Below are positions 33,944 through 43,493 of a stretch of 64,000 bases of DNA, piece by piece. This DNA comes from Chalara sp. BL73 (Eukaryota; Ascomycota; Leotiomycetes; Helotiales), in NCBI GenBank assembly GCA_918026815.1, contig CAKJVC010000010.1, positions 312,501 to 376,500 of the forward strand. Direction: 5' to 3'. A program made the position numbers and the translations under genes. The stretch's first letter is position 1. Every line of letters begins with the position of its first letter. The notes under the pieces were generated by a model. That model ran no database searches, had not been told where the DNA came from, and saw only the letters and a program-made list of their open reading frames with translations.

Positions 33944-36794
33944 CTAATTTTTTTTTTGCTTTTTTGACCTGTGAATGCCTATTGGAGTATCCGGCACAAT
34001 ATTACCAATACCAGGAGTCGGAAGTCGAGGCAGCTCTTGACTACTATTACTAGATAGTTCCCAGTTCGTTGTTTCAATTGACGGTTCGCGGCGATTCCTA
34101 AGTGTATTTTGAAACTGAGTAGTCGAAAGTGGCTGATTTTGATGAATTGATTGACGTAAAGATTTAGAAATCTTGTAATCCCAGCGTTCTTGAGCACGAC
34201 GAGTTCGAACTTCTTCGTTTCCTTCTGGTTCTTCATCACTAATATAGTAATGATTTTCCCAAAGATCAATTTGATCAAGTTGGACTTCAAGATCATTTTC
34301 TCGCGTTTTAATTTCCGTTTCCATATCTTCAAGTGTCATATCCTGGATATTAATAGTTGAAAATAGTAGATTTTGAAGCTCACGTGTTCGTGAATGTTCA
34401 ACGAGCGAATGATAAACCAAAAGAAGCGACCGAATAGTTGTCGGTTGAAGCTGGCCACGGCGATATCCGCATATATCACGTGCAAAACTAAAAGCACGTT
34501 CTACTCCAACACCGGCCATCGGGATACAAAGTAAGTCTCTAGCCATTGCTGATAAGCCAGGAAGCTGTGTTTCAAGCGATTTCCAAACAAGTAGCGGTGA
34601 TCGATTATCAGGCTCTAAAAAAACAACACAAAGATTAGTATAAAAATTAGTATAAAAAGTAGAATTGTAAACATACTCATAGCCAGCCATTCATCAATTT
34701 CAGAAGGAGAAAAGTCATCATCTTTGCGATAAGGGTTCTGAATGTCTCGAGTAAAGCGCTTGCGACTTAATGCCAATGCTAAAGGGTCGTGATTAACTTC
34801 TCGAATTTGAGAAAGTCGGTCAGCATTCGTAGACTTTTCTTTATATTCCGTATCGTATAACGACCGAAATTGACGCTCAAATTCTTTGGCCCAATCAACT
34901 GTTTTGAAATTAAGCCAGCAGTAATCTTCTTCAAAGCATTTTAGCTTCGATTTTGGATCAAGAATTGCTCCGATGCCATACAAACTACCAAGACTACTAT
35001 ATGTTTTGTTATAGTAAGTATCAAGCTTGGCTTCTGCAGCGTTAATCGCACCAATTAAATCTTTTACCCAAAGTTGAGCAACAGACTTTTTGGTTAATAC
35101 TCGGCGAGATTCTTGCAAGTGTTCAAACAATTCATCGTAAATTGATAAAGCATAAGGCAATGTTATGCTTGTTGTTTTGCCGATTGTTGTTGTAAAAAAA
35201 ATTGAAAGGACGTAACAAATCGGCCAAATAGCCAAGTTTTTTCCATTCTAATGCAGAAAAAGAAAAAAGGCTTAGCAGGATCGTATGCACTGCAAAATTG
35301 ATTGATAGACTCTTTAAGACGCAATGCACGAAGAATCATATGCACTGTTGAGTCCCATCGAGTGCATACATCAATTAACAATGTAAGAACTGGATCATTC
35401 GGAGAAGATGAATCTCTGATTTGTTCTTGTTGAACTCTTTGAAATCGATGTTTCCGCTGTGCACTGGAATTAACAAGAATAGCAAGCTTTCGAATCTAAT
35501 ATAAGATTAGTATAAAAATTAGTATAAAAGTCACGTGTTACATACCTTTGCTAGTATATATGGAATACCACGTTTGTCACTAGCTTTGATTCTCTCAAGA
35601 TCAGACAGCTCTTTTTCTGCTACCCAATTCCGAACAAATGTGTCGTTAGTAGGCCTCAATTGAACAAAGCCCAAAAGTGCTTGAAGACTAAGCTGAATCA
35701 CATGCGATAAACACGGCACGTGTTGGACTTTCTTTTTTAGAATACTATTAGCTTTCAAAGCTTCTTGTAAGTATCCGTTGATTTCGAGAACCATTGTAGT
35801 ATTCGAACTCGCATTATCAGTTGTAATTGAAACAACACGATCAAAAAGATTGTGCTGTTGAAAAACGTTATTGACAACTTGAGCAAGCGCATTTCCGGAA
35901 TGAACGTTTACTAAACTTTCAAATCCTATTAATTCTTGACAAAGAACCCATGACTTATCAATATAGTGAGCTATTATACCCATAAATGATAGTCTTGTTG
36001 TACTAGACCAGCAATCAAGAGAAATTGCAATTTTGCTTCCAGGAACAACATTTGAAAGCATGTTCTGTTCAAGTTTGACTGATTGTTCCATTAGTCGATT
36101 CTTCATAGTTGTTGCAGAAGGAAGTTCGAAATTTGGATTTTGCATAACAGCTAGCTTTCTCCATTCAGGATTTTCGACTGCGCGGAAAGAAGTACGAAGT
36201 GAAACAATAGTTGCAAGAACCTGGTCGTGAAATGCTTGCTTCGTAAAGATTGGTTGCTATTAATATTAGACATTATACTAATATTTATACTAATCTACTT
36301 ACAGAGATAGCGTGAAACATGTCTTCCACTTTTTTCTGCCTTGTATTACTTTGGCTAGAATAAACAAAGCATTGCCGAGACGCTATATGACCAGACAAAG
36401 CTTTTGTGCCGGTATTCCGCGTATTTGGATGTGCGAGAACCTTGTTGCAGTTTTGACATATGACTTTAGGCTCTCCGGTGATCCGGTGTATTCCTTGATC
36501 GAATTGTTTCCAAGCAATAGATTTTCGATTTTGAGATTTCCAATTTAATTGCTTTACCAAATCAATTGATTGGTTTGCAACTGCTTGAACTGCCCATTGT
36601 GTACTTAACCACCATTCAACAAACTTATCGTGATATTCGAGTTCCCATCGAAAATATAGGTTTTTTGGACCAATTTGCGAAAATAGTAAATTGTCAGAAG
36701 TATTTGGCTCAAATGAGCTAAAAGGATCAGAAAAAGTCTTGCGAATTGCTTGACTCCATAGCAACAAAAGTGTGCAAGTAAAAAAAAAAAGCAT
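33944..36794 (-). CDS. hAT family transposase
   Basis: Cut-and-paste DDE transposase of about 880 aa. Exons: 36794-36303, 36256-35546, 35495-35291, 35247-34677, 34614-33944. Domains in order: BED-type zinc finger (VICQNCNKVLAHP ... GHIASRQC), first catalytic Asp in AISLDCWSSTTRLSFMG, second in SITTDNASSN followed by CLSHVIQLSLQ, the TRWDSTVHMI segment, and the C-terminal hAT dimerisation domain with the catalytic Glu in GVGVERAFSFARDICGYRRG. A 220-residue tail ends in KKQKK. Exon 4 needs one base less in an eight-base A/T run at 35194-35201 to stay open. The start is uncertain: ATG 36794 is in frame but encodes an odd hydrophobic leader; ATG 36759 would fit better if a five-base run at 36731-36735 were one base shorter. 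Function of the copy is therefore uncertain. Confidence 0.88.
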
Positions 36795-36996
36795 CAAATC
36801 GGAAAGAAAAAACAAGTATTTAAACACAAGTTAAATTACTACTTCCAAAAAATTGTACATATTAAAGGTTATAATTAAACTTCCAAAAATTAATGTAAAA
36901 TATAATGATTAGTATAAAGATTAGTATAAAATTGAATATATCTGCTTAAAGTTCCTTGCTTCATTTGTTGTATATACTTAAAAACTACATATACAT

Positions 36997-38301
36997 TTAC
37001 AGCTTACGCGGCTTTTGAAAGCTGCTTTGTAAACCAAAGAATGCTTTAACGATTGTTTGACTTAAAGAATTGTCTGTCATCAAAAACAAATCATTATAAG
37101 CGGGGAAAATACGTTCGTATGATCCATCTTCCGGAATTTCCGTAGCATATACCATATCAAACGCTTCTCTATGGCCTGTCAACGAATCGGAGAAGCCGAA
37201 TCCTGTGTCATTTAACTTATCGTCGGCTGGCCACCAATTTGCAGGGCCCGGCAGATCGATCCACTCTTCATTTCCGTATGCCCATGCTGCAAGATTTTTC
37301 CAAATTGCCTTTTCTCCTTGAGTAAAGTATCTTTCAGGAGTTTTATACGCATAGAATTTGCTATATCAGTTAGCAGATTAGTATAAAAATTAGTAGAAAT
37401 TTGTACTTCTTGTAAATGTAAGGACAGCTTGTTCTTTCCAAGTATTCCTGTCCACCAGCAGCAAGCTTTCGGATTTTGCGGAACAAAGATCGACGGCTTC
37501 GGCGCCATTTTCTTTGCCAAAACTTAAATTCAAGCTTTTTGGCATCCTGAAATTGTATTAGCGTTATACGAATCATTATATTAATCTGAAACTTACTAAA
37601 ATGGATCGTTTATGCTTGGCAATCCCGTCATTTTTCAACTCTTTAGCAGATTTGCCGACAACTGCTTTATCACCGTTTTGCTTTTCATTCAATCTCCACA
37701 TATGCTCAAACTCGTATTCGTCTTCCGATTCATACTCAATATCTTCCCATGCTGGATTTCCATCATCATCAATTGCATATAGGCCACCAATTTCTCCATA
37801 ACCCAAAGCTTTTGCCACAGATTTCCAATCTTTGCCATCTCGTTCACTATACAGGTTAGTATAAAAATTAGTATAATCAAAATTAAACGAACCGCTTTGT
37901 TCTAACTTGCAAAGCAGACTGCTCAATCATTCGCTTCTGCTCGGCAACAGATGCGAGTGCAAATTCGGCAGACTTTTTGAGTACTTTTTTTCTGTATGTA
38001 ATTGCTGCTTGATCTGCGGCTTTCGCTTTTTCGATCTGATTTTGAATACTGTTGCTTTTTATAGCTTCAAGTCTTCTTCTAGCTTTAACAGTATGCACAT
38101 TGGTAGAAAAACTGCCCGGAGATTTGCGCTTGCGTTTATTGGAAGAACCGATTTGCTGCGAGGAATCAAGATCCATATCAAATTCATGATCTGAATCATC
38201 AGAAATGACAATGATATCCTTGAAACCGATTAGTATACAGATTAATATAATATTTCAATAAAAATTACCTGAGGAGGTTGCTTTTCGAAAGGTGAAGCCA
38301 T
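36997..38301 (-). CDS. Transposon accessory protein, unknown family
   Basis: Five exons with consistent phase (38301-38269, 38218-37893, 37846-37597, 37546-37407, 37360-36997) give 370 aa with no frame break. Residues 12-21 read DIIVISDDSD, a SUMO-interaction-like motif followed by acids. Then a basic stretch (SSNKRKRKSPG, probable nuclear signal), a helical Lys/Ala/Glu region to about residue 118, an acidic block with WEDIEYESEDEYEFEHMWRL, a very basic segment FWQRKWRRSRRSLFRKIRK, and a C-terminal aromatic domain (KAIWKNLAAWAYGNEEW, GPANWWP). I recognise no family. Position between transposase and histone, with the same intron motif, shows it belongs to the element. A nuclear, chromatin- or transposition-related role is inference. 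Intron 2 uses donor GTTCGT. Confidence 0.78.
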
Positions 38302-38589
38302 ATTGGAAAGTAACGCAACCGAAAAGTAGGCGTATTTTGCAAATTTCAACTCGCAAGAACTAGAGCTTCAAAAATTAGTATAAAGATTAATATAATACAC
38401 CAAAAACACGTACTGCGATAGATGTTTGACTTTGTTCAGATTTAATAAGTTGGTGCAAAAAGAATGAATGAGGGAAAAGTACGCGTTATCCTGAAAAATA
38501 AGGCAGTCGCGTTTTTATGCCTCGATTTTAAGGCATCCAACTACTTTTTTTAAACCTGACTTCTTTTAACCTTCAATTAAATTTACCAA

Positions 38590-38815
38590 CAACTACACCA
38601 TACACAAGTATGTATTATATTTATCTTTTTTATATTCTATTTTTATATTAATCATTATACTAATTCTTTATAGTCTTCTCGTCGAAATCACAAAGCTATA
38701 ATTTCAATTTCACGTGTCAATATTCACATTCACCTTCACCTTTTCTGAAAATAATTTGCGACTTTGCACAGGTACATATTATTCTGTATTATACTAATAT
38801 TTATTCTAATCTTAA
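38590..38815 (+). promoter_or_regulatory. Leader region of the histone gene with two introns
   Basis: Two probable 5'-leader introns: one from GTATGT near 38608 to TTTATAG at about 38673, the other from GTACAT near 38772 to TTAATAG at about 38818, just before the start codon. Each holds the element's ATTAGTATAA-type motif. The intervening leader is C/T/A rich. Boundaries are deduced from splice consensus only. Confidence 0.5.
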
Positions 38816-38824
38816 TAGGTTACA

Positions 38825-39375
38825 ATGGCACGTACCAAGAAAATAGCTACCAAATCTGCTCGCAAACCCTCTGCCAAAACCTCTGCCAAAACCTCTGCCA
38901 AAACCTCTGCTAAAACCTCTGCAAAAGCTGTACCAAAGAAGAAATATCGATTGAAACCTGGCAGTAAGTTGATTAATATAATAATTAGTATAAAACTAAC
39001 ATTTAAACGTAGCCAAAGCACTTAGAGAAATCAAACGATACCAAAAAAGCACTGAGCTTTTAATCCCAAAAGCTCCATTTACTCGACTAGTTAGGGGAAA
39101 TAATGTATGATATTACGTCTCGACACGCATTTCGCATTCAACTTAGTGCTTTACAATGTCTCCAAGAAGCCGCAGAATCTGCTTTGGTAGCTGAGTTCGA
39201 GCGTAAGTTATTTCATATAAATACATTATACTAATATTTATACTAATATTACTTTAAAGTCACAAATCTTGCCGCAATCCACGCTAAGAGAGTTACTATT
39301 CAAGTAAAGGATATGCATTTGGTTCAAAGAATGAGAGAGGGAATGACGGGCTACAAGTACCCAGGCCGGTGTTAA
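38825..39375 (+). CDS. Transposon-borne histone H3 variant, CenH3-like
   Basis: Exons 38825-38963, 39013-39202 and 39260-39375. The start MARTK is that of canonical H3: K4 is kept, but Q5 is K and R8 is T while K9-S10 remain; a separate SARKP follows. Then four AKTS repeats, the alpha-N segment ending KPG, and a core with [30 protein letters not shown] and [18 protein letters not shown], finishing with an unusual GYKYPGRC tail. Loop 1 between alpha1 and alpha2 is two residues longer than in H3, as in CENP-A. As written the frame stops after 78 codons: a four-G run at 39094-39097 is one base too long, and a three-G run would give both the conserved RLVREI and an open frame of 147 aa. Either an assembly error or a fresh mutation. 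It is a third gene of the element, divergent from the accessory gene. Confidence 0.88.
38870..38926 (+). repeat. 12-bp tandem repeat in the histone tail
   Basis: Four tandem units of TCTGCCAAAACC (the fourth with one change) and a partial fifth encode the AKTS repeats of the H3 tail. Slippage would change tail length by four residues per unit, adding lysines. Confidence 0.85.
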
Positions 39376-39589
39376 AGAATCAAACGCAGTTCATACAAAG
39401 GAAATGGGTTAAGCAATGGAGTTATTAAAGGTATACACGCTAGCGATAGGGCGCTAAGCACATAATAAAATTCACAAACCAAAATTTTAATACGTTTATG
39501 TCGCGTAGCTTTTGATTAGTAGACTTATTAGTATAACTTCTCTAACTGTACAGCAACTATTGTAATGTCACGTGTAAATGTAATGGGTG

Positions 39590-39711
39590 CTTGGCACCCC
39601 ATCAAGACCCCATGGGGTGGGGTGGGTGCTTTTGATAGACCCCAACCCATGGGGTGGGACCCCGACGGGTGGGGTCAAGTAGGTGAAAACCCGCCCCGTG
39701 GGACCCCAGTT
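39590..39711. repeat. Right subterminal GC-rich repeat array
   Basis: Words such as GACCCCATGGGGTGGGG, CCCAACCCATGGGGTGGG and GGGACCCC mirror the left array. Sharp compositional contrast with the AT-rich interior. Confidence 0.75.
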
Positions 39712-39720
39712 CGCAGTCTA
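39712..39720. repeat. Right terminal inverted repeat
   Basis: CGCAGTCTA, the exact reverse complement of the left end. Confidence 0.9.
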
Positions 39721-39728
39721 GCGTCGGG
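39721..39728. repeat. Right target-site duplication
   Basis: GCGTCGGG, identical to 33479-33486. Confidence 0.93.
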
Positions 39729-40451
39729 GATCCTGTCACTTAACAAGAGAGCCTTCAGCCTGGGCTTTATCACTTGCCCAGACAAGATCATCTTGGACAC
39801 GTCCAGATGTTGTAGTGACAGCAAGTTTCAGTGGGCGACGAGCAGGAAAGTAACCATGTTGTGAGGCTTAGATAGGGGTGTGACTGGAATTGACCAGAGA
39901 AAGGTGGGTTGTACCTCAAGAGAACTGGTGGAGGATGCTTTCGTTGACGTCATCGGATCCCTAATGCCTTGGCAAGCAAAATATCTTGGCACATGCCCAG
40001 AAGACCCTGATGAATGCGGCTCCCAGGGCCCATAAGCCAATCATTGGCATTCTTACAAATTTTGTTGCATGTCGCCCACGTAGGGATTGCGAGAGGTAGG
40101 TGGTGAATGATTCTACACAAAGGAATCTAGCTGTCCCAGACCCAAAAAAAAGAGAGAAAAGAACAAAATAGTCTCACAATACGACGCAAGTTGTACATAA
40201 CTATCCGTTTAAGGACATTCAGCACAAATATCTATATAATTTTCCTATCATATGGCAATCTATCGCCAAAAAAAATCATCAAAATCGCTTGCTTGCTATG
40301 CATTTGGTTCCCTTGGACCCTTTCCGTTTATCGGGTATCTCCTTCATAAACATCCATTCATCATGCAAAACCCATCCGTAGCTGTATGCAACCATCTATC
40401 AGCAATTACCCCCGAAGCTGTGTACCAAGAACTGCGATCCAAGACGTCCGA
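39729..40451. other. Host DNA right of the transposon, no gene seen
   Basis: Originally joined to 33478. It probably contains the displaced distal promoter of the GH128 gene and the 3' flank of the trehalose-phosphate phosphatase gene. A short poly-A run is at 40145-40152. Confidence 0.45.
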
Positions 40452-43400
40452 CTATAGCTTTCCTCCTGGCATTTCATCGGCGACAACGCCACCAGGCTTC
40501 AATTCTGGAATCTTTCCATCCACAACAGCTAGTGGGCCTAGATCTGCGGCACTTGTATCTTCGCCATTGAGCAGTGCGATGCTCGTTATAACATCTACCG
40601 GCTCCAACAAGTGCCAGTGTGCCAAAGTGTTCTTGGAGCTCGCACCAACAGTGACGGTAAAGTAGTGCTCAGGAGCCAAGGAGCTGCTATTCAGAGCACG
40701 GAACATGTCCTCGTCGGTGAAATCATCTCCTAAGCACAATACAAACTCCGGTGGTTGGCCAGCCTCCTCTCCGTAATCAAGCACGAGGCGCTTGGCAATT
40801 TCGCCCTTATTGATGAATGTGGGCCGAACCTCGAGGTTTGCCTTGCCCTCCATAACTTCGACCTCCCACTTCTTAGCGACAGTCTTTTCTAGTTCTCTCT
40901 GGCATTCACGAGCATTCTTTGCTCCAAGTTCAGGATCTGACGGGCGATAATGCCACGTCAGTGCACAGCGCTTGCGTTCGATAAAGGAGCCTTTGAGTCT
41001 GAGTCAGCACAATCATCATGCATCTATTGTGTTATGGAGACATACCAGGAGTTAGCACAGTATACTTCTCAAAAGTTTCCATGACTTCCTTCTGCCACCC
41101 CATGTCAAAAACCTCTGCCAAATTCTCCCATACATCACTGCCTGGCTGACGCATAAAACTACCGTGTTCTGCACTAAAACCGAGGCCTGGGATGTGCCCA
41201 AGATACTCATTAAGAAACACCTGATCACGTCCACTTATGATCCATACCGCATTGCGCGGGTCTGAGGCAAGGAGCTTGAGTGTGCGGATTACTCGTTCTG
41301 TCGGAATAGCAGCTGCGGGGTCTTTTACTATGGGTGTTAATGTGCCATCATAGTCAAACATAAACAACCGCTTTTTAGCGGCTCTATATGTGGAGACAAG
41401 GAGACTCTTATCGAGGAGAGGAGTCGAGATTGTGCTGTTACGAGACTTAAGCACGCTGATCAGGCGCTTAATGAAGCCTGTAGACCAACTTTGAACGTTT
41501 CGAGTCGTAACTCGCTCATAAAGATTAAGATGCATGGCCTGTTTCTTATCGTTGGACATAGTAAGGGCATAATTGATCGACTGCGCCACGCCGGTTAGAT
41601 CCCAGGGGTTGATGTTTATGGCATCTTTTAAACTCCCAGCTGTGCCAGAAAATTCGGATAGAATCAGAGGTCCATGATTATCTCTTTGGCAGACCACATA
41701 TTCCAAACTAGTCGTGTTCATGCCATCTCGAACGCTTGTTATCAAAGCGATGTCAGCTGCTCGAAGAAGAGCGAGGTACTCATCTTGAGATAGATATTGT
41801 GGATAGTGCTGGACTGGGGTGAAAGACAGAGAGCCGTAAAGCCCATTAATCTTTGCTACAAGCTCAGAGACCTTATTGGCAATCTTGTTGCCCGAGTCTT
41901 CCTTTTCTTCCTCTACACTGGTTGGGCTTGTTACCTGAATTAGAACCACTTTGCCACGCCATTCTGGGAATTGATCAAGGAATCTCTCAAATGCCATCAG
42001 CTTCTGTGCAACACCTCGGACGCTGTCGAGGCGGTCTCTGCCAACGATGATAGCCTTCCCTTCATACATCTGCTTCAAAGCTATGACTTGCTGGTCTACC
42101 TGTGCATCGAAAGCCAATTTTTCAATCGCGGCCGCATCGATACCAATGGGGAATACCCCGACAGTGACTTTTGCGCCGTATGCATCGACCCCAACGCTAT
42201 CCGAAGTGAAGCCCAAGATTCTGGAGCAGCAAGAGGAAAAGTGACGTGAGTAGCTATATGATTGAAATCCGACCAAGTTCGCTCCGAGGACACCTTCTAG
42301 GATGTCCTTTCTCCGAGGCAAACAACGAAGGAATTCACTACTGGGAAATGGAATATGAAGGAAGAAAGCGATGTTCATATGCTTGATTCGTTGCCGAAGC
42401 ATAGAAGGAAGAAGGAAGAGGTGATAGTCATGAATCATGACAATGTCTCCCGGCTTATAGATCTCAAGAATCTTGTTAGCAAACTTTTGGTTCATCCGAT
42501 AATAGTCTGCCCAAGATTGTCTCTCCGAGTGGCCGTCCGTAGGTTCATGTTGCTTATAGTGGAATAAAGTATAGAGGTCATGTTGTGCATATCGACGCCA
42601 CCTAGCTTGATCTATCAAGCAGATCGCACCATCTTTACTTGGCTCGCTATCATCCGATAGCCAAACAGGAACTATTTTACCAATCTTATCTTGTGCCAAT
42701 TGCCGCTCTAATCGAGTTTGGTCCTCTTTGCTTATCCACAATCCTTCGCCCGGGGTATCAACCAGTGGTTTTACTGTTTCATCGAGAGGAATAGGGGCCG
42801 ATGATTTGTTTAGAGGAGGCATTCGAGATATGGTTGTGGTGGTGGCTGGAGGTGTATCTGGAGGCGTCAGATCCTCAGCAGGCAGGATTTCCCCGGTCCA
42901 TCCAACGAATGTGTGATTCCACGGACTTTGCTCCGAGGCGAGATGTTCAAAAGAGTCGAAGAGAGCGGATGTCCCCCGCCGCGATGTTAAGCCCTATTGA
43001 TCGTTTGTTAGCCAGTTATCAGTCATTTCCTACAAAAAATTTCACATACCCATTCCTGCCCCTTTCTGTATTGTAGTGAATGTGGTATACAAATACTGGC
43101 AGATATGATCCCCCCACTAAGGCCAAGTGTGGGGTTCGAGGATTTGGGATCGAGATCGACAATTGATTCACTTCGTTGCCGGCCAGCCAAACTCATGCGT
43201 CGTAGAATTTCGCCGTCGGATGTAGCGCCAGCTGCAGCGTCTGCTGGAGACTGTGCCATACTTTCCCTCAACGAGCTTATATTATGAGAAAAATAGGAAG
43301 TTGCTGGTCTGCCGCTGCTGGTATCGGAGGAACCTGGCATGTACTCTCCAAGATGAATACCGGGTGTAACTGGGACGTTTGTGATCGATGGATGCTGCCC

Positions 43401-43493
43401 AGGATGAATTTCAGGGTTCTCTTCTGCCAGAGGTTTTGGGCTATCGGTGAGGACTGGAGTTTCCTCTCCTTCGTTCACAATCCTGGAAGCCAT
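40452..43493 (-). CDS. TPS2: Trehalose-6-phosphate phosphatase (Tps2 type)
   Basis: Dephosphorylates trehalose 6-phosphate in the trehalose synthase complex; important for stress tolerance and, in pathogens, virulence. Exons 43493-43050, 42993-41046 and 40990-40452 give 976 aa. An N-terminal 150-residue regulatory region is Ser/Pro rich (GRQRSESIVDL looks phosphorylatable). Next is a glycosyltransferase-20 domain (SWADYYRMNQKFANKI, DIVMIHDYHLFLLP, FFLHIPFPSSEF, ALITSVRDGMNTTSLEYV). The C-terminal HAD phosphatase has FMFDYDGTLTPIV with intact DxD, IISGRD and LGDDFTDEDMF. Intact phosphatase residues favour Tps2 over the regulatory Tps3/Tsl1 paralogues, though the long N-terminus is shared with those. 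The stop is at 40452. Confidence 0.9.

Larger units (their letters stand above)
33832..39535. repeat. Intron-associated ATTAGTATAA doublet, about 14 copies
   Basis: A bipartite motif, ATTAGTATAA twice separated by a few A/T bases, appears near 33832, 34633, 35505, 36271, 36907, 37376, 37855, 38229, 38373, 38644, 38789, 38970, 39226 and 39513. Ten lie inside introns predicted independently by reading frame or splice sites, including leader introns of the histone gene; others are in untranslated or spacer DNA. Both orientations relative to the transcript occur. In one orientation it contains TACTAAT, which could serve as branch site, but the other orientation does not. None was noticed outside the element. 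Confidence 0.75.
33487..39720 (-). mobile_element. Complete hAT transposon with histone H3 cargo
   Basis: 6,234 bp bounded by perfect 8-bp target duplications and 9-bp terminal inverted repeats. Order from left: GC-rich subterminal array, hAT transposase (minus), a 370-residue accessory protein (minus), a histone H3 variant (plus, divergent from the accessory gene), GC-rich subterminal array. The interior is strongly AT-rich and unlike the flanking host DNA. Almost every intron holds the same ATTAGTATAA doublet. Ordinary fungal hAT elements carry only a transposase; two additional intron-containing genes and the size are unusual. Perfect duplications indicate a recent insertion. Single-base breaks in the transposase and histone frames leave open whether this copy is active. 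Confidence 0.92.

Noticed and set aside
35248..35290. Frameshift in the transposase at a pyrimidine run
   Set aside because: A 43-nt intron with donor GTGCAT, a pyrimidine tract and CATTAG acceptor joins the two frames in phase, so a splice is the simpler reading here.
39090..39110. Programmed +1 frameshift or recoded TGA in the histone gene
   Set aside because: A four-G run one base too long explains the break better because a three-G run gives the universally conserved RLVREI.
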